The translations under genes were made by a program, and so were the position numbers. Under the pieces are notes generated by a model that saw only the letters and a program-made list of their open reading frames with translations, made no database searches and was not told the origin of the DNA. Shown here one piece after another: positions 1 through 10,043 of a stretch of 64,000 nt of DNA; position 1 is the stretch's first letter; each line of letters starts with the position of its first letter. The DNA is from Pseudomonadales bacterium. GTDB lineage: Bacteria; Pseudomonadota; Gammaproteobacteria; Pseudomonadales; Ketobacteraceae. The stretch lies in NCBI GenBank assembly GCA_002701845.1, contig NZXG01000013.1:1-64000 (forward strand), read 5' to 3'.

Positions 1-189
1 ATTTGAGGCATATGGCTTGGTTTTCGTGCACTATTGTAACCCTCGAAGCTCATATTTCATATTACAAACAGTGACTTAGATTATTTGAGCAGGCTCTACC
101 TAACCATGAATCCCATTCGACCTGCGTCCACGGTGTCCAACCGGGAATATCTGTGTCGGTAGGCAATTTATGCTCAAGATCAATAAAAA
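1..189. other. Non-coding left edge
   Basis: I see no gene, RNA or repeat in this stretch. It lies downstream of the small leftward gene that begins at 429. It is AT-richer than most of the window, like the rest of the restriction-modification patch. No remnant of hsdM or hsdS is recognisable here, which matters for the deletion argument made for the insertion sequence. Confidence 0.5.
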
Positions 190-429
190 TCATTCACCCG
201 CCTCCTCGCGCAGGATTTGGTCGATAATCTCATCGGCAATGCGATCTTGTTCAGCCTGCTCTTCTGGTGTGAGCGTGGTTTTTCGGAATCTGCGGTGTTG
301 AGCCATTTTGCGCACAAACAGGGCGTAATCAGGATCACGGAAGTCGGCAGTGGAGAAACCTAAATCCGCCAACTCAGCGGATAGTCTTGTTAGCTCTGTA
401 TCTTCCTCAGGGGTGCGTGGAGATTTCAC
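190..429 (-). CDS. Small acidic/charged protein of unknown function
   Basis: A 79-residue protein rich in Glu, Arg and Asp, probably helical, with no signal peptide or membrane segment. I do not recognise its family with confidence. The C-terminal half (LTPEEQAEQDRIADEII) looks like a small helical adaptor or antitoxin-like protein, but that is only an impression. The start is a GTG at 427-429, five bases outside the left end of the IS911-like element, and no ribosome-binding site is visible ahead of it. The native promoter and start region may therefore have been lost when the element arrived, with a new start created at the junction. Its original place was probably downstream in the leftward restriction-modification operon. 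Confidence 0.5.
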   Translation of the reverse strand: MKSPRTPEEDTELTRLSAELADLGFSTADFRDPDYALFVRKMAQHRRFRKTTLTPEEQAEQDRIADEIIDQILREEAGE

Positions 430-450
430 AAACTGTAGTGGTCAAGTGTT

Positions 451-1625
<1,175 letters not shown>

Positions 1626-1676
1626 CTGACTTTCTGTGTGAGTGATAATACACTCAAAATCAGGTGGCCAGAATTA

Positions 1677-2627
1677 CTATGCCACTACAGTTTCGCGGGT
1701 ACGCATGTCTGCCGGGTAGTCTGCTCCCACGCCGTCATCTTCGTAGCCGCCAAAGGGTGGGTTGGTGATGATGCAATCGCGCTTTTGGGTGGCTGCCCAC
1801 TCGTTCCACGGTTTGGCCAGGGTGTTCTTGTGCTCAACTTGATCCGGTACATCCAGCCCATGTAGCAGCATATTGGTAGTACACAGCAGGTGGGGTAGCT
1901 GCTTCTTTTCGATTCCGAAAATCAGCTCTTCAACTGCCTTTTTGTCGTCCGGGCCGGATTTATCCGTGATCTGGCTGCGGAAGTGGTCGATGGATGCGGT
2001 TAAGAAGCCCCCGGTGCCACAGGCTGGATCCAGCACAGTTTCGCGCTTGTCCAGTCTAGGATTCACCATTTGCACCATAAATTGGGTGATGGCGCGGGGT
2101 GTGTAGAACTCCCCGGCGTTGCCCGCGGCACGCAAGTCGTTTAGCAGCTGTTCGTATACGTCACCCAGGTTGGAGCGAGTTTTAAAATCATGGAAATTGA
2201 TGGCGTCATCCAGCTTTTCTATCACCGCCAGCAGCAACGAGCCGGATTTCATGTAGTTATTGGCGTCTTCAAATACGTTGCGGATTACCTTGTGCTGCTT
2301 GCTTTTATTGGCATCGATTTGTTTGAGGGCGTCAAACATCTCGGTCACAAAGGGAATCAGTTCACTGCCCTGCTTCTGAGGCTTTCTTTTTCCCTCGGTA
2401 TCGATTTCGTATCCCGCCCAGTTGCGCCAGCGGTATTGCTCCGGAATAGATGATGTGTAGGTTTTGCCATTTTCTTTGGCATCGTCTTCCCACTCTTCTT
2501 CCCGCTGATCGAAGACTTTTAAAAACAACATCCAGGTTAATTGGCCCAGACGCTGGGCATCGCCGTCTACGCCGTCGTCTTTGCGCATGATGTCCTGGAT
2601 GCTTTTGATGGTGCTGCTTAAGTTCAT
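1677..2627 (-). pseudogene. hsdM: hsdM, type I DNA methyltransferase subunit, truncated by the insertion sequence
   Basis: An N-terminal HsdM fragment of 316 codons, against roughly 480-520 for the family. It has the HsdM N-terminal helical domain (residues 1-150), the AdoMet-binding motif DPACGTGGF (200-208) and the adenine-methylase motif NPPF (289-292). After RTRE the frame enters the IS end at 1689 and stops a few codons later at a TAG inside the element. The missing part would include the rest of the catalytic domain and the HsdS-contacting C-terminus, and none of it is seen left of the element. The gene lies 11 bp after the ATPase gene in the leftward operon. The product would be non-functional. 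Confidence 0.92.
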
Positions 2628-2638
2628 TCTGTTTGCTC

Positions 2639-3880
2639 TTAAAAGTCGTTACGCCATAGCCACTCAATGGGCGCGGCCAGGCAATGTTCAGTTTTCAGGG
2701 GAATGGCGTTGTTACCACAGTACAGTAACACACCGCCTTTGAAGTGTTTGCCCGCCTGATGTGCCAGGCGCTGCAGGCCTTCACCATCTTTGGCTTGGAT
2801 ACTGGCGGCTTTTTTAACCTCGATGCCGTAGACATCGCGGCCGTGCTCAATCACCAGGTCTACTTCCACCTGATCTTTGTCACGATAGTGGCTAAGGCGT
2901 ACCGGTTCTTCCAGCCAATCGGCCTGGGCGCGTATTTGCTGGATCACAAAGGTTTCCAGCAAGGGGCCAAAATTAGTGGAAAAGTTGTGCCAATCTTCAG
3001 CTTTCAAGTTGTTAAAGGCCGCAGCCAGGCCGCTGTCCACCATATGAAGCTTGGGCGCTTTGATCAGGCGTTTGGACTGGTTGCTGTGCCAGGCAGGTAG
3101 GCGATAGACCAGATATAGGTGCTCCAATATGCTGAGATATTTATCGGCGGTTTCGCGACGCATTTTCAGGTCGGTGGCAATACTGTTGATATTCAGCAAG
3201 CTGCCGGTGCGCAGCGCCAACAGTTCGGCCAGTCGGTAGAGCTCATCTTCATCTCGGATACTGGCGATGTCTTTGACATCGTTCTGGATGATGGTATGCA
3301 GGTATTGCTTGAACCACTGCCGCGCGCGGCCTGGGGTGCGGGTGTTGGGCTCAGGGTATCCGCCCTGGCAGACCCGTTCCGCTATGCCAGTTAATTCCTG
3401 TTGGGAGGCGGTGATACTGGATTTTAGTGTTTGGCTGAACAGCTGTGCCAAAAAGCTGGGGAGGCATTGTGCTTTTTCCAGTTCGGTGAGGGGCATCAGG
3501 TTTAGTATTTCAATGCGCCCAGCCAGGGATTCCTTTACTTTGGGCAATAGCAGTAGATTCGCCGAACCGGTGAGCAGAAAGCGCCCAGGCTTTCGGTTGC
3601 GATCCACCTCGGCTTTGATGGCTAGCAGCAGCTCTGGCACCCGCTGTATTTCATCCAGGGTGACATATTCTGGCAGGCTCTGAATGAAGCCTGTTGGATC
3701 CTGCTGGGCGGCGGTCAGGATGGTGTGATCATCAAAGGTCAGGTAGTGGCGTTCGGCCGCAAGCTGCTGACATAGTGTGGATTTTCCCACCTGGCGGGGG
3801 CCCAGAACACACAGCACAGGGGTATCGCTTAGGGCTTCTTCCAGCTTGGGCTGTAGGTGGCGCGGGTATAAATTCATCAA
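2639..3880 (-). CDS. AAA-family ATPase with DUF4143 domain
   Basis: A 413-residue protein of the widespread family of unknown role that combines an AAA_14 ATPase with DUF4143. The Walker A motif is GPRQVGKST (about 27-35), Walker B is LDEIQ (about 75-79), and LLTGSANLLLL is the sensor-like strand. The C-terminal half holds DUF4143, ending in a restriction-nuclease-like stretch with EVDLVIE and YGIEVKK, the spacing of a PD-(D/E)XK fold. It sits between hsdR and hsdM on the same strand. The frame is intact, unlike its neighbours. Four 13-bp repeats at exact 23-bp period lie just upstream of the start. It may be a defence accessory gene or an independent gene that inserted into the operon. Confidence 0.85.
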   Translation of the reverse strand: MMNLYPRHLQPKLEEALSDTPVLCVLGPRQVGKSTLCQQLAAERHYLTFDDHTILTAAQQDPTGFIQSLPEYVTLDEIQRVPELLLAIKAEVDRNRKPGRFLLTGSANLLLLPKVKESLAGRIEILNLMPLTELEKAQCLPSFLAQLFSQTLKSSITASQQELTGIAERVCQGGYPEPNTRTPGRARQWFKQYLHTIIQNDVKDIASIRDEDELYRLAELLALRTGSLLNINSIATDLKMRRETADKYLSILEHLYLVYRLPAWHSNQSKRLIKAPKLHMVDSGLAAAFNNLKAEDWHNFSTNFGPLLETFVIQQIRAQADWLEEPVRLSHYRDKDQVEVDLVIEHGRDVYGIEVKKAASIQAKDGEGLQRLAHQAGKHFKGGVLLYCGNNAIPLKTEHCLAAPIEWLWRNDF

Positions 3881-3891
3881 TTGGGTAGATT

Positions 3892-3973
3892 GCGTCTATT
3901 TGACGGGCACTATAGCGTCTAATTGACTATTTGTATAGCGTCCATTTGACTATTATTGGATCGTCTACTTGAC
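3892..3973. repeat. Four 13-bp direct repeats at exact 23-bp period
   Basis: Copies of GCGTCTATTTGAC occur at 3892-3904, 3915-3927, 3938-3950 and 3961-3973. They read GCGTCTATTTGAC, GCGTCTAATTGAC, GCGTCCATTTGAC and TCGTCTACTTGAC, and each begins exactly 23 bp after the previous one. The 10-bp intervals are poorly conserved (TATTTGTATA-like in the middle). They fill the gap between the hsdR stop and the start of the DUF4143 ATPase gene. Conserved cores with diverged spacers at constant phase look like an iterated protein-binding array, for example an operator for the ATPase gene, rather than a simple tandem duplication. Confidence 0.85.
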
Positions 3974-3996
3974 GCTTAACAGCGAATAATATCTTG

Positions 3997-6417
3997 CTAA
4001 CTGGCATCGTCTTGATACAGAGCTTTTTCCAGCGCTTGCAAAGCTTCTTGGTAGTTGTCGATACCCCCGAAAATGCCACGGCGAATGTGGGTTTTGCTGC
4101 CCATTTGATCGAAGGGGGGCAGCTCCAGCACTTTGGGGTTTTCGATATCTTGGACGCCGTGATTGGCGAACTTCTCTAATAAGGCCTCCAATACGCTGCG
4201 AGCCTGGTCACCGTATTTACCAAATACATCGCGCTTTTTGACGTTGTTGGCACGCTCCTGGCGGGTCAGAGGCTTCTGATTGAAGGCGACATGGGTTACC
4301 AGGTCGAATACGTCCAATTCCGCACCGTTAGGCACGGCCTGTTGCAATACACCCAGTGGAACACCCTGCTCTGCCAGTTCTTCCAACACCGCCTGCTTGC
4401 GCTCGGCGCCGTTCCAACGGTGCAAGAAGTCGTTGAGGGAGCCAAATTCGGCTTGTAGCGCCCTTTTGATGTCATCTTTCAGGAGCACCCGGTAATCTTC
4501 GGTAATAAGCCGGCCATCGGCGTCCAGGTATTGGGAGCGTTCAACAGCTGTTTTTACGTCCACATCATCGATAACGTACTTGATGCGCCGTTCGCGCTCA
4601 CCGGTATCTGTACCGGGTGGGGCCTCTTCGTCATCGGCTGGGTCTGGTCCATAGGGTGGCGATTCCGTATCACCAATACCCTGTTCTTCGAGATCATCCG
4701 GTGGCACCACAGTTTCGCCTTCTTTTGGCTCGTAGATCACCACGGGGTCACCGTCGAAATCAGGATCAAAGAACAGCCGGGTGGCCCCTTTAAAGTCCAT
4801 GATGGTGAAGTAGAGCTTCTGGTAATCTTCACGCAGGCGGGTACCCCGACCAATGATCTGCTTAAACTCGGTCATTGAGTTGATGTTCTGATCCAAGACT
4901 ATCAGTTTGCACGTCTTGGCATCGACTCCGGTGGTTAACAGCTTGGAGGTGGTGGCAATAACCGGATAGGGCTCGTCATTGTCTATAAAGTATGAAAGCT
5001 GGGCTTTGCCCTCGTTATCGTCGCCGGTTATACGCATAACGTAGCGCCGATTGCTGGCGGCAGCCGGGATGAGCTTCACCAATTCCTGGCGCATGCGCTC
5101 AGCATGATCCTGATCATCACAAAACACGATGGTCTTTGACATGGGGTCAGTGGCTTTGAGGTATTCCCATACTTTGCTGGCAACCAGCTGGGTGCGCTTT
5201 TCCAACACCAGGTTGCGATCAAAATCCCTGGTGTTGTACTGGCGCTGTTCAACGAGATTGCCGTGTTTGTCGATTTTGCCCTGTTCCGGCGTATAACCAA
5301 CGGCATCAGCATCGGTGGCTATACGAATCACTTTGTAAGGGGCAAGAAAGCCGTCGTCAATGCCCTGCCTAAAAGAATAGGTGTAGACAGGCTCACCAAA
5401 ATAGGTGATGTTGCTGATCTCTTTGGTTTCTTTGGGTGTGGCGGTGAGACCAATGTGGGTAGCGCTGCTGAAATATTCCAGTATGTCCCGCCAGGCGGAA
5501 TCATCTGCCGCGCTGCCGCGATGACATTCATCGATCACCACCAGATCAAAAAAGTCTGCGGGGAACTGGCGATAGATTTGCTTCCACTCTTCCCTTCCGG
5601 TTACCGCTTGGTAGAGCGCCAAATAGATTTCGTAGTTGCGTTTAACCTCGCGGTTAGTGACCTTGTGCATCGCATCGCCAAACGGAGCAAAATCCTGCTG
5701 CATGGTTTGATCCACGAGGATATTACGGTCAGCCAGGAAGAGAATGCGCTTTTTGGCTTTAGCCTTCCACAGGCGCCAGATGATCTGAAAAGCGGTATAC
5801 GTTTTACCTGTACCGGTAGCCATCACCATCAGCACCCGCTGTTGGCCGTGGGCGATGGCTTCAATGGTGCGATTGATGGCTACCCTCTGATAGTAGCGCG
5901 GCTCTTTGCCGCTTCCATCTGTGTAATAGGGCTGTTCGATAAGTTTAACTGCGGAGGGCTCTGATAACCCTTTCCACTGTTGGTATAAGGGCCATAAGTC
6001 ATCGAAGCTGGGAAACTGGTGAAGCTGAAGCTCCCGCTCGACTGGCTGGGTTAGGCCGGTGCGATCGTGTAACAGGAAGCCCTTGCCATTACTGCTGATG
6101 GCGAAGGGAGCGTCCAGCATTTCGGCATAAGTTAGTGCCTGTTGCATGCCTTTGCCAACAGAAAAACGGGCTCTCTTCGCTTCGATCACCAACATCGGCA
6201 CGTTTGGCCTGGCATAGAGCACATAGTCTGCTCTTTTGGGGCCGCCCTTGGCCTCTGGATTGGTGACCCGTGCTGCCAATTTGCCACGCACCATGACACG
6301 ACCGTCCGTGAGATTGACCTCTTCACGGAACTGCTCCTGATGCCAGCCGGATTACTGTATGGCGGGCTTTATAAATTTGGTGCAGATATCTCGTTCACTG
6401 AGCTGGTGCTTATCCAA
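3997..6417 (-). pseudogene. hsdR: hsdR, type I restriction endonuclease subunit, with early stop codon
   Basis: The HsdR motor/nuclease subunit. The long open part runs from Met at 6294 (765 codons). It has the nuclease motif (ADYVLY, then VIEAKR), Walker A MATGTGKTYTAF, the DECH box (VIDECHRGS), motif III GLTATP and helicase motif VI region QIIGRGTRLR. Upstream in the same frame the family's normal N-terminus is still readable from a TTG at 6417 behind GGGGAAGAG: DKHQLSERDICTKFIKPAIQ, then a TAA (complement of 6352-6354), then SGWHQEQFREEVNLTDGRV. The stop at codon 22 replaces what is likely a Gln (CAA to TAA). Reinitiation at Met42 is possible but would remove part of the nuclease domain. 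It heads the leftward operon. Confidence 0.85.
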
Positions 6418-6473
6418 GCGCTCTTCCCCGGGATTCGAGCATATACTCAACTTTCGAATGATTAATATGAGCA

Positions 6474-6516
6474 GGTCAAAATGTACCTATCTTCATAATG
6501 GTTACAGGTTTTGACC
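6474..6516. repeat. Imperfect inverted repeat upstream of hsdR
   Basis: GGTCAAAA at 6474-6481 and TTTTGACC at 6509-6516 form perfect 8-bp arms. The similarity extends inward with gaps (GTACC against GGTTAC). It lies between the hsdR start and the rightward small gene, in AT-rich DNA, where a promoter or operator for hsdR would be. It could equally be the worn end of a small mobile element. No other signal was found in 6480-6735. Confidence 0.35.
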
Positions 6517-6735
6517 ATTCTTAATTATAGCAAGCCGTGTTTTTACTCAAGTCGAAGTCAGATATTAACACCACACCACTAACAAACCCAGTTCGCTAGT
6601 AAGCACTCACTCTGAACGAATGATAAGACAATGAGTAAAGCCTTTCCTTTGAATTTGACAGTACAAAAGTCACCATTTTATAGCACTATTTGCCCCCCTG
6701 ATGTCTATCTAGAAAGCTTGGAAACCGGAGCCACC

Positions 6736-7101
6736 ATGGAATGTGAGATCATTCTGAACCCTGAACAAATTTCCGTCACCCTAGATCAAGAAGACAAGCA
6801 GGCGCTTCAGAACATTGCCGATATGCTCGGACAAGCAGGCTTGCTTGCGGGCTTGCTGTCTGCAGCTCATGTTCTGTCCTGGATGGACAAAGAGGTCGGC
6901 ATGGGGACGGTTGGAACCGAAGACTGGCTGGGCTTGGCAAAAACTATCGCCAATTCCAATCGCTTGGTGCTCATTGGCGTTCAAAAGGCCGCTGCCGCAC
7001 AGTACTCCCGCCATTTCACCAGGGGCACTCACGAGCAAGCCCGCTTTTGGGCGAACTTTCAGAGCATCGTTACCCGTGTAATAAAAGGTCAATGCAAATG
7101 A
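6736..7101 (+). CDS. Hypothetical protein
   Basis: About 121 residues from an ATG at 6736, chosen because GGAG lies five bases upstream. The same frame stays open back to an ATG at 6631, but that start has no clear ribosome-binding site. The protein begins with an acidic strand-like region, then an amphipathic and hydrophobic stretch (about residues 35-50, MLGQAGLLAGLLSAAHVL), and ends in a basic helix. I do not recognise its family. Its TGA overlaps the ATG of the MORN-repeat gene (ATGA at 7098-7101), so the two are probably translationally coupled. Confidence 0.6.
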   Translation: MECEIILNPEQISVTLDQEDKQALQNIADMLGQAGLLAGLLSAAHVLSWMDKEVGMGTVGTEDWLGLAKTIANSNRLVLIGVQKAAAAQYSRHFTRGTHEQARFWANFQSIVTRVIKGQCK

Positions 7102-7565
7102 TTAAACGAGCAGTATTCTCACTGGCGCTTCTCATGTCTTTGGGGTGCCAGGCTGACACCGCCAACTCTGGTTATACCGTTGTCACTCAAGAACAGATGA
7201 AAAGCTTTACCGGCCGCGCCATCTATACCACTGAGCAAGGCGCCTATATCGGTGAGCTTAAGAACGGCAACCGCCATGGCTATGGTATCAGCTACGCACA
7301 AAACGGATCGGTGATGGCTGGCCATTGGGAGAATGACAAGTTCATGGGTGAAGGTGTTATGATAAGTATGGATATCAACTCTGTATCAGTGGGTAACTTT
7401 GATGGTGCCTCGCTGATTGGAGACGGGGCTATCACCTTTGAAGGCGATGTCGCCAAAGGCGACTTTAAGAAAGGTTCTGCGATGCCAGAGAATGTAGAGT
7501 GTTATCGCGCTGGTGAAAGGATTGACTGCAAAGGTAGCAAGCTATATAGCACTCCGGGGAACTGA
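7098..7565 (+). CDS. Secreted MORN-repeat protein
   Basis: About 155 residues from the ATG at 7098, which overlaps the upstream stop in ATGA; another ATG lies at 7092. The N-terminus is a signal peptide (MIKRAVFSLALLMSLGC) ending in a Cys that could be a lipoprotein site, though the lipobox is weak. The middle contains MORN-type repeats (GAYIGELKNGNRHGYGISY, then GHWENDKFMGEGV, then a third weaker unit). MORN repeats form beta-hairpin arrays used in membrane or protein contact. The C-terminus has two Cys (VECYRAG, IDCKGS) that could form a disulfide outside the cytoplasm. Function unknown. A degenerate partial copy lies just downstream. Confidence 0.75.
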   Translation: MIKRAVFSLALLMSLGCQADTANSGYTVVTQEQMKSFTGRAIYTTEQGAYIGELKNGNRHGYGISYAQNGSVMAGHWENDKFMGEGVMISMDINSVSVGNFDGASLIGDGAITFEGDVAKGDFKKGSAMPENVECYRAGERIDCKGSKLYSTPGN

Positions 7566-7614
7566 ACAGCGCAAGATAATATTTACACCTTTCTGGGAAA
7601 GCCAACCCGTTACT

Positions 7615-7713
7615 GCGGAATCCGGTGGCACCATTGTCAACCGGGAACCGTTGATAAATCTTACCGGCCGCGCTGTTACGTCACTGAGCGAAGGGCCTAT
7701 GAAAGCTAGGTAA
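7615..7713 (+). pseudogene. Degenerate partial copy of the adjacent MORN gene
   Basis: Reading in frame gives GTIVNREPLINLTGRAV then TSLSEGP, which aligns with GYTVVTQEQMKSFTGRAI then YTTEQGA of the gene just upstream. DNA similarity is clearest at TTACCGGCCGCGC and CACTGAGC. The copy then breaks off at a TAG/TAA after PMKAR. It is a relic of a tandem duplication or of a neighbouring paralogue. Confidence 0.55.
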
Positions 7714-7901
7714 GGAGTATTATCGGGCCAATGGACCCGAACATCGTCAAGAATATATACCATTATGCTGCCCCTACTATACTCAAACCCGGATCGGGAC
7801 CCTCCCCCCTTCTGCTGGATGCCGCTACTATCTCATTCCTGTAACCTTGGGATTGTTAGGGGCACACCTTTCCGGTGCCCGGATGATTGGGGGCAGCCAT
7901 A
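7714..7901. other. Intergenic, weak hairpin before the GYF gene
   Basis: No gene is seen. A hairpin with arms GGGCAC and GTGCCC (about 7860-7880) lies a short way upstream of the next start and could be a leader structure. A sharp rise in GC content begins here and marks the right border of the accessory patch. Confidence 0.4.
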
Positions 7902-9119
7902 ATGAAAAAATGGTACTACTTCGACGAAAACCGCTGGCATGGCCCGGTGTCTGACCAGGAGCTGGAATCCCTGAGCCTGGAGGGCATCATTTTTGAAAAT
8001 ACACCGGTGGTTGCCAAGGCGCAGTTGGCGGAAGACGGCGATGATCCCCTCACCTGGGATAAGGTGCGGGAGCAGCATTTACTGAAGAACAACCAGGTTT
8101 TCAAGAGCAATGTCCGCAAGCTGCAGCAAATCGAGCCAGACCGGCATATCGATGGCGATTGGTCCTCAAACAGCGCGCTGGGCGCCATTATTCTGGTAAC
8201 CATTGTGTTTGTGGAATTCGCCGTGCTCTATGGCTTCGCGGTCTATTATTTTCCCCCGCTGCCGGCGCTGGCGCTGGATGCCCAGAAAGTCATTTTCCTG
8301 TTGGCGCTGGCGTTGTATGCCGGCTTTTGGTACGTGTATTTTTCGGCCGGGGCCAAGCGCGGGCGCCTGAATGTACTGACGCTACGGCGCCTGCTGCTGA
8401 GCACCAGTCTGCAGTGGCAACCGGAACGGGCAGACCACTTCGAGGATCTCTGTTCCGTGCGCCATCAACTGGAAGAGGCGTATCGGGAAAAGGCCCGGGT
8501 CTCCATTGCCAGCATTGCCATCATGATCGCCGCCAGCCTGCTGATGTTGATTCAGGTGAACAGTATCGTGCTGGCGGAGCAGAATATTCTGCAGACACCG
8601 GTGGAATGGCGCTCCCTGATGCTGATCCTGGCCGCCATCTCTTCGTTTATCGCATTTATTTCGTTTCTGCTGTCGGTGGATTCCCTGGATTCCATGTTCA
8701 ATAAATTCAAAACCGACAGCATCGAACTGGTGATGGTGCGGCGGTTCTATCTGTTTGTGGTGAATCCCAAGTATCTGGGGATGATCTTTATGATACTGAG
8801 CATCGTCAGCATTGCCGCCATGCACTCCGGGCTGATTGCGGCGATGTTGTTGTGTATTACCCTGTCGGTGGGTTATTACCACTGGTTCCCCAGCCCGGAT
8901 GTGGTTTTGGAACTGAATCAGACGGGGGCGGAGCCGTCCACGGCCAATGGCGACAACTCCGCCACAAAGAACACAATGCAGCACCGTTACCTGGGCTTTA
9001 TCTATTCCAGTTTCGCCCCTGGCCGGGTCCATCTGCTGGCACGGGTACCTCTGTTTGGCATTCTGTTGCCGTTGCTGGTTTATGGCCTGATTCAGTTCTG
9101 GTTCTTTAACCATGCTTGA
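7902..9119 (+). CDS. Membrane protein with N-terminal GYF_2 (DUF4339) domain
   Basis: A 405-residue protein from the ATG at 7902, behind GGGGGCAGCC. Residues 1-55 (KKWYYFDENRWHGPVSDQEL) match the GYF_2/DUF4339 domain, a small module thought to bind proline-rich or cytoplasmic partners and common at the N-terminus of bacterial membrane proteins. Hydrophobic segments follow at about 90-115, 122-145, 205-228, 238-262, 288-330 and 380-402, so six or more membrane spans. The role is unknown. The last eight bases overlap the start of the EamA transporter, which suggests an operon. Confidence 0.75.
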   Translation: MKKWYYFDENRWHGPVSDQELESLSLEGIIFENTPVVAKAQLAEDGDDPLTWDKVREQHLLKNNQVFKSNVRKLQQIEPDRHIDGDWSSNSALGAIILVTIVFVEFAVLYGFAVYYFPPLPALALDAQKVIFLLALALYAGFWYVYFSAGAKRGRLNVLTLRRLLLSTSLQWQPERADHFEDLCSVRHQLEEAYREKARVSIASIAIMIAASLLMLIQVNSIVLAEQNILQTPVEWRSLMLILAAISSFIAFISFLLSVDSLDSMFNKFKTDSIELVMVRRFYLFVVNPKYLGMIFMILSIVSIAAMHSGLIAAMLLCITLSVGYYHWFPSPDVVLELNQTGAEPSTANGDNSATKNTMQHRYLGFIYSSFAPGRVHLLARVPLFGILLPLLVYGLIQFWFFNHA

Positions 9120-10017
9120 GCAGATCCCCAGCTATCTACTGCCGGTGTTCAGCGCCCTGCTCTGGGCTCTGTCGGCGCCGCTGATCAATCAGGGGGTGAG
9201 GGGACTGCCCGCCGCCATGGGTCGCTCCGGTATCCTGCTGGGATTATTTGTGTCCTGTTGGTCCGGGGCCCTGTGCCTGAGTGCCTTTGTGTGGTTGAAC
9301 GGGATTCCTTTTGCGTTTAACGGCGCGTTGTTTCTGGCGGGCATTCTCACCTTTCCCCTGGCCACCGCCACCTATTATCTGGCGTCGATTTCGTTTAAGA
9401 ACCATACGGAAATCGCCTCCCAGTTTGCCAAGTCAAAACCGCTGATCACCCTGCCCATTGCCTATCTGTTGTTAGGGGAGCCGGTGGAACAGGGACTGTG
9501 GTTGTCGATCCCGCTAATCGTTGTCGGGGTGGGAATTTTTCTGGTGCAATCGATGCGGGGAGACACGGCTCTTAAACCGGTGGTGTTCGGTCTGCTGGCG
9601 GCGGTGTTCTGGGCCCTGGGTGAAATTTTCATGAAGCTGGGGTTAACCGAAAACAGTCCCCTGGCGGACACCTATGCCGCCCTATTGTCCGGTGCCCTGG
9701 GTATTTCCTGTTACCTGCCGTTTTTTCTGGGCCCCGTCATTCAGCAGCGCAGCGCCATCGGCACCTGGCTGTGGCCGTTCTGCGCCCATGGCATCATCAG
9801 CTTTGGTTTTGCCTATGTGTTTTTTTTCTCGTCGCTGGCCGAATATGGGGTCATGAAAACCGTGGTGATCAATTCCTTCTGGCCGGTGCTGGCGCTGGTG
9901 ATTACCGCGCTGATCAATCGTCTGCGCCGGTTACCCAACGAGGTGCCCGTCTATGTGTGGTGGGCAGGACTGTTCCTCTGTTCCGGCAGCGCCCTGCAGT
10001 TTGTGTATCTGCTTTAA
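9112..10017 (+). CDS. EamA/DMT-superfamily transporter
   Basis: A 301-residue, strongly hydrophobic protein with the ten-helix, internally duplicated EamA layout. The first half covers about 1-140 and the second half about 145-301 (GLLAAVFWALGEIFMKLGL opens the second repeat). EamA carriers export or import small metabolites, and the substrate cannot be inferred here. The ATG at 9112 lies inside the end of the preceding gene, so translation is probably coupled. Confidence 0.85.
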   Translation: MLEQIPSYLLPVFSALLWALSAPLINQGVRGLPAAMGRSGILLGLFVSCWSGALCLSAFVWLNGIPFAFNGALFLAGILTFPLATATYYLASISFKNHTEIASQFAKSKPLITLPIAYLLLGEPVEQGLWLSIPLIVVGVGIFLVQSMRGDTALKPVVFGLLAAVFWALGEIFMKLGLTENSPLADTYAALLSGALGISCYLPFFLGPVIQQRSAIGTWLWPFCAHGIISFGFAYVFFFSSLAEYGVMKTVVINSFWPVLALVITALINRLRRLPNEVPVYVWWAGLFLCSGSALQFVYLL

Positions 10018-10043
10018 CCCTGAGTTTCTGTTGTCACCCGAAG

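Noticed and set aside
3892..3973. Possible plasmid iterons or replication origin
   Set aside because: The phase is iteron-like, but no replication initiator gene is present and the context is a chromosomal restriction locus; an operator array is more likely.
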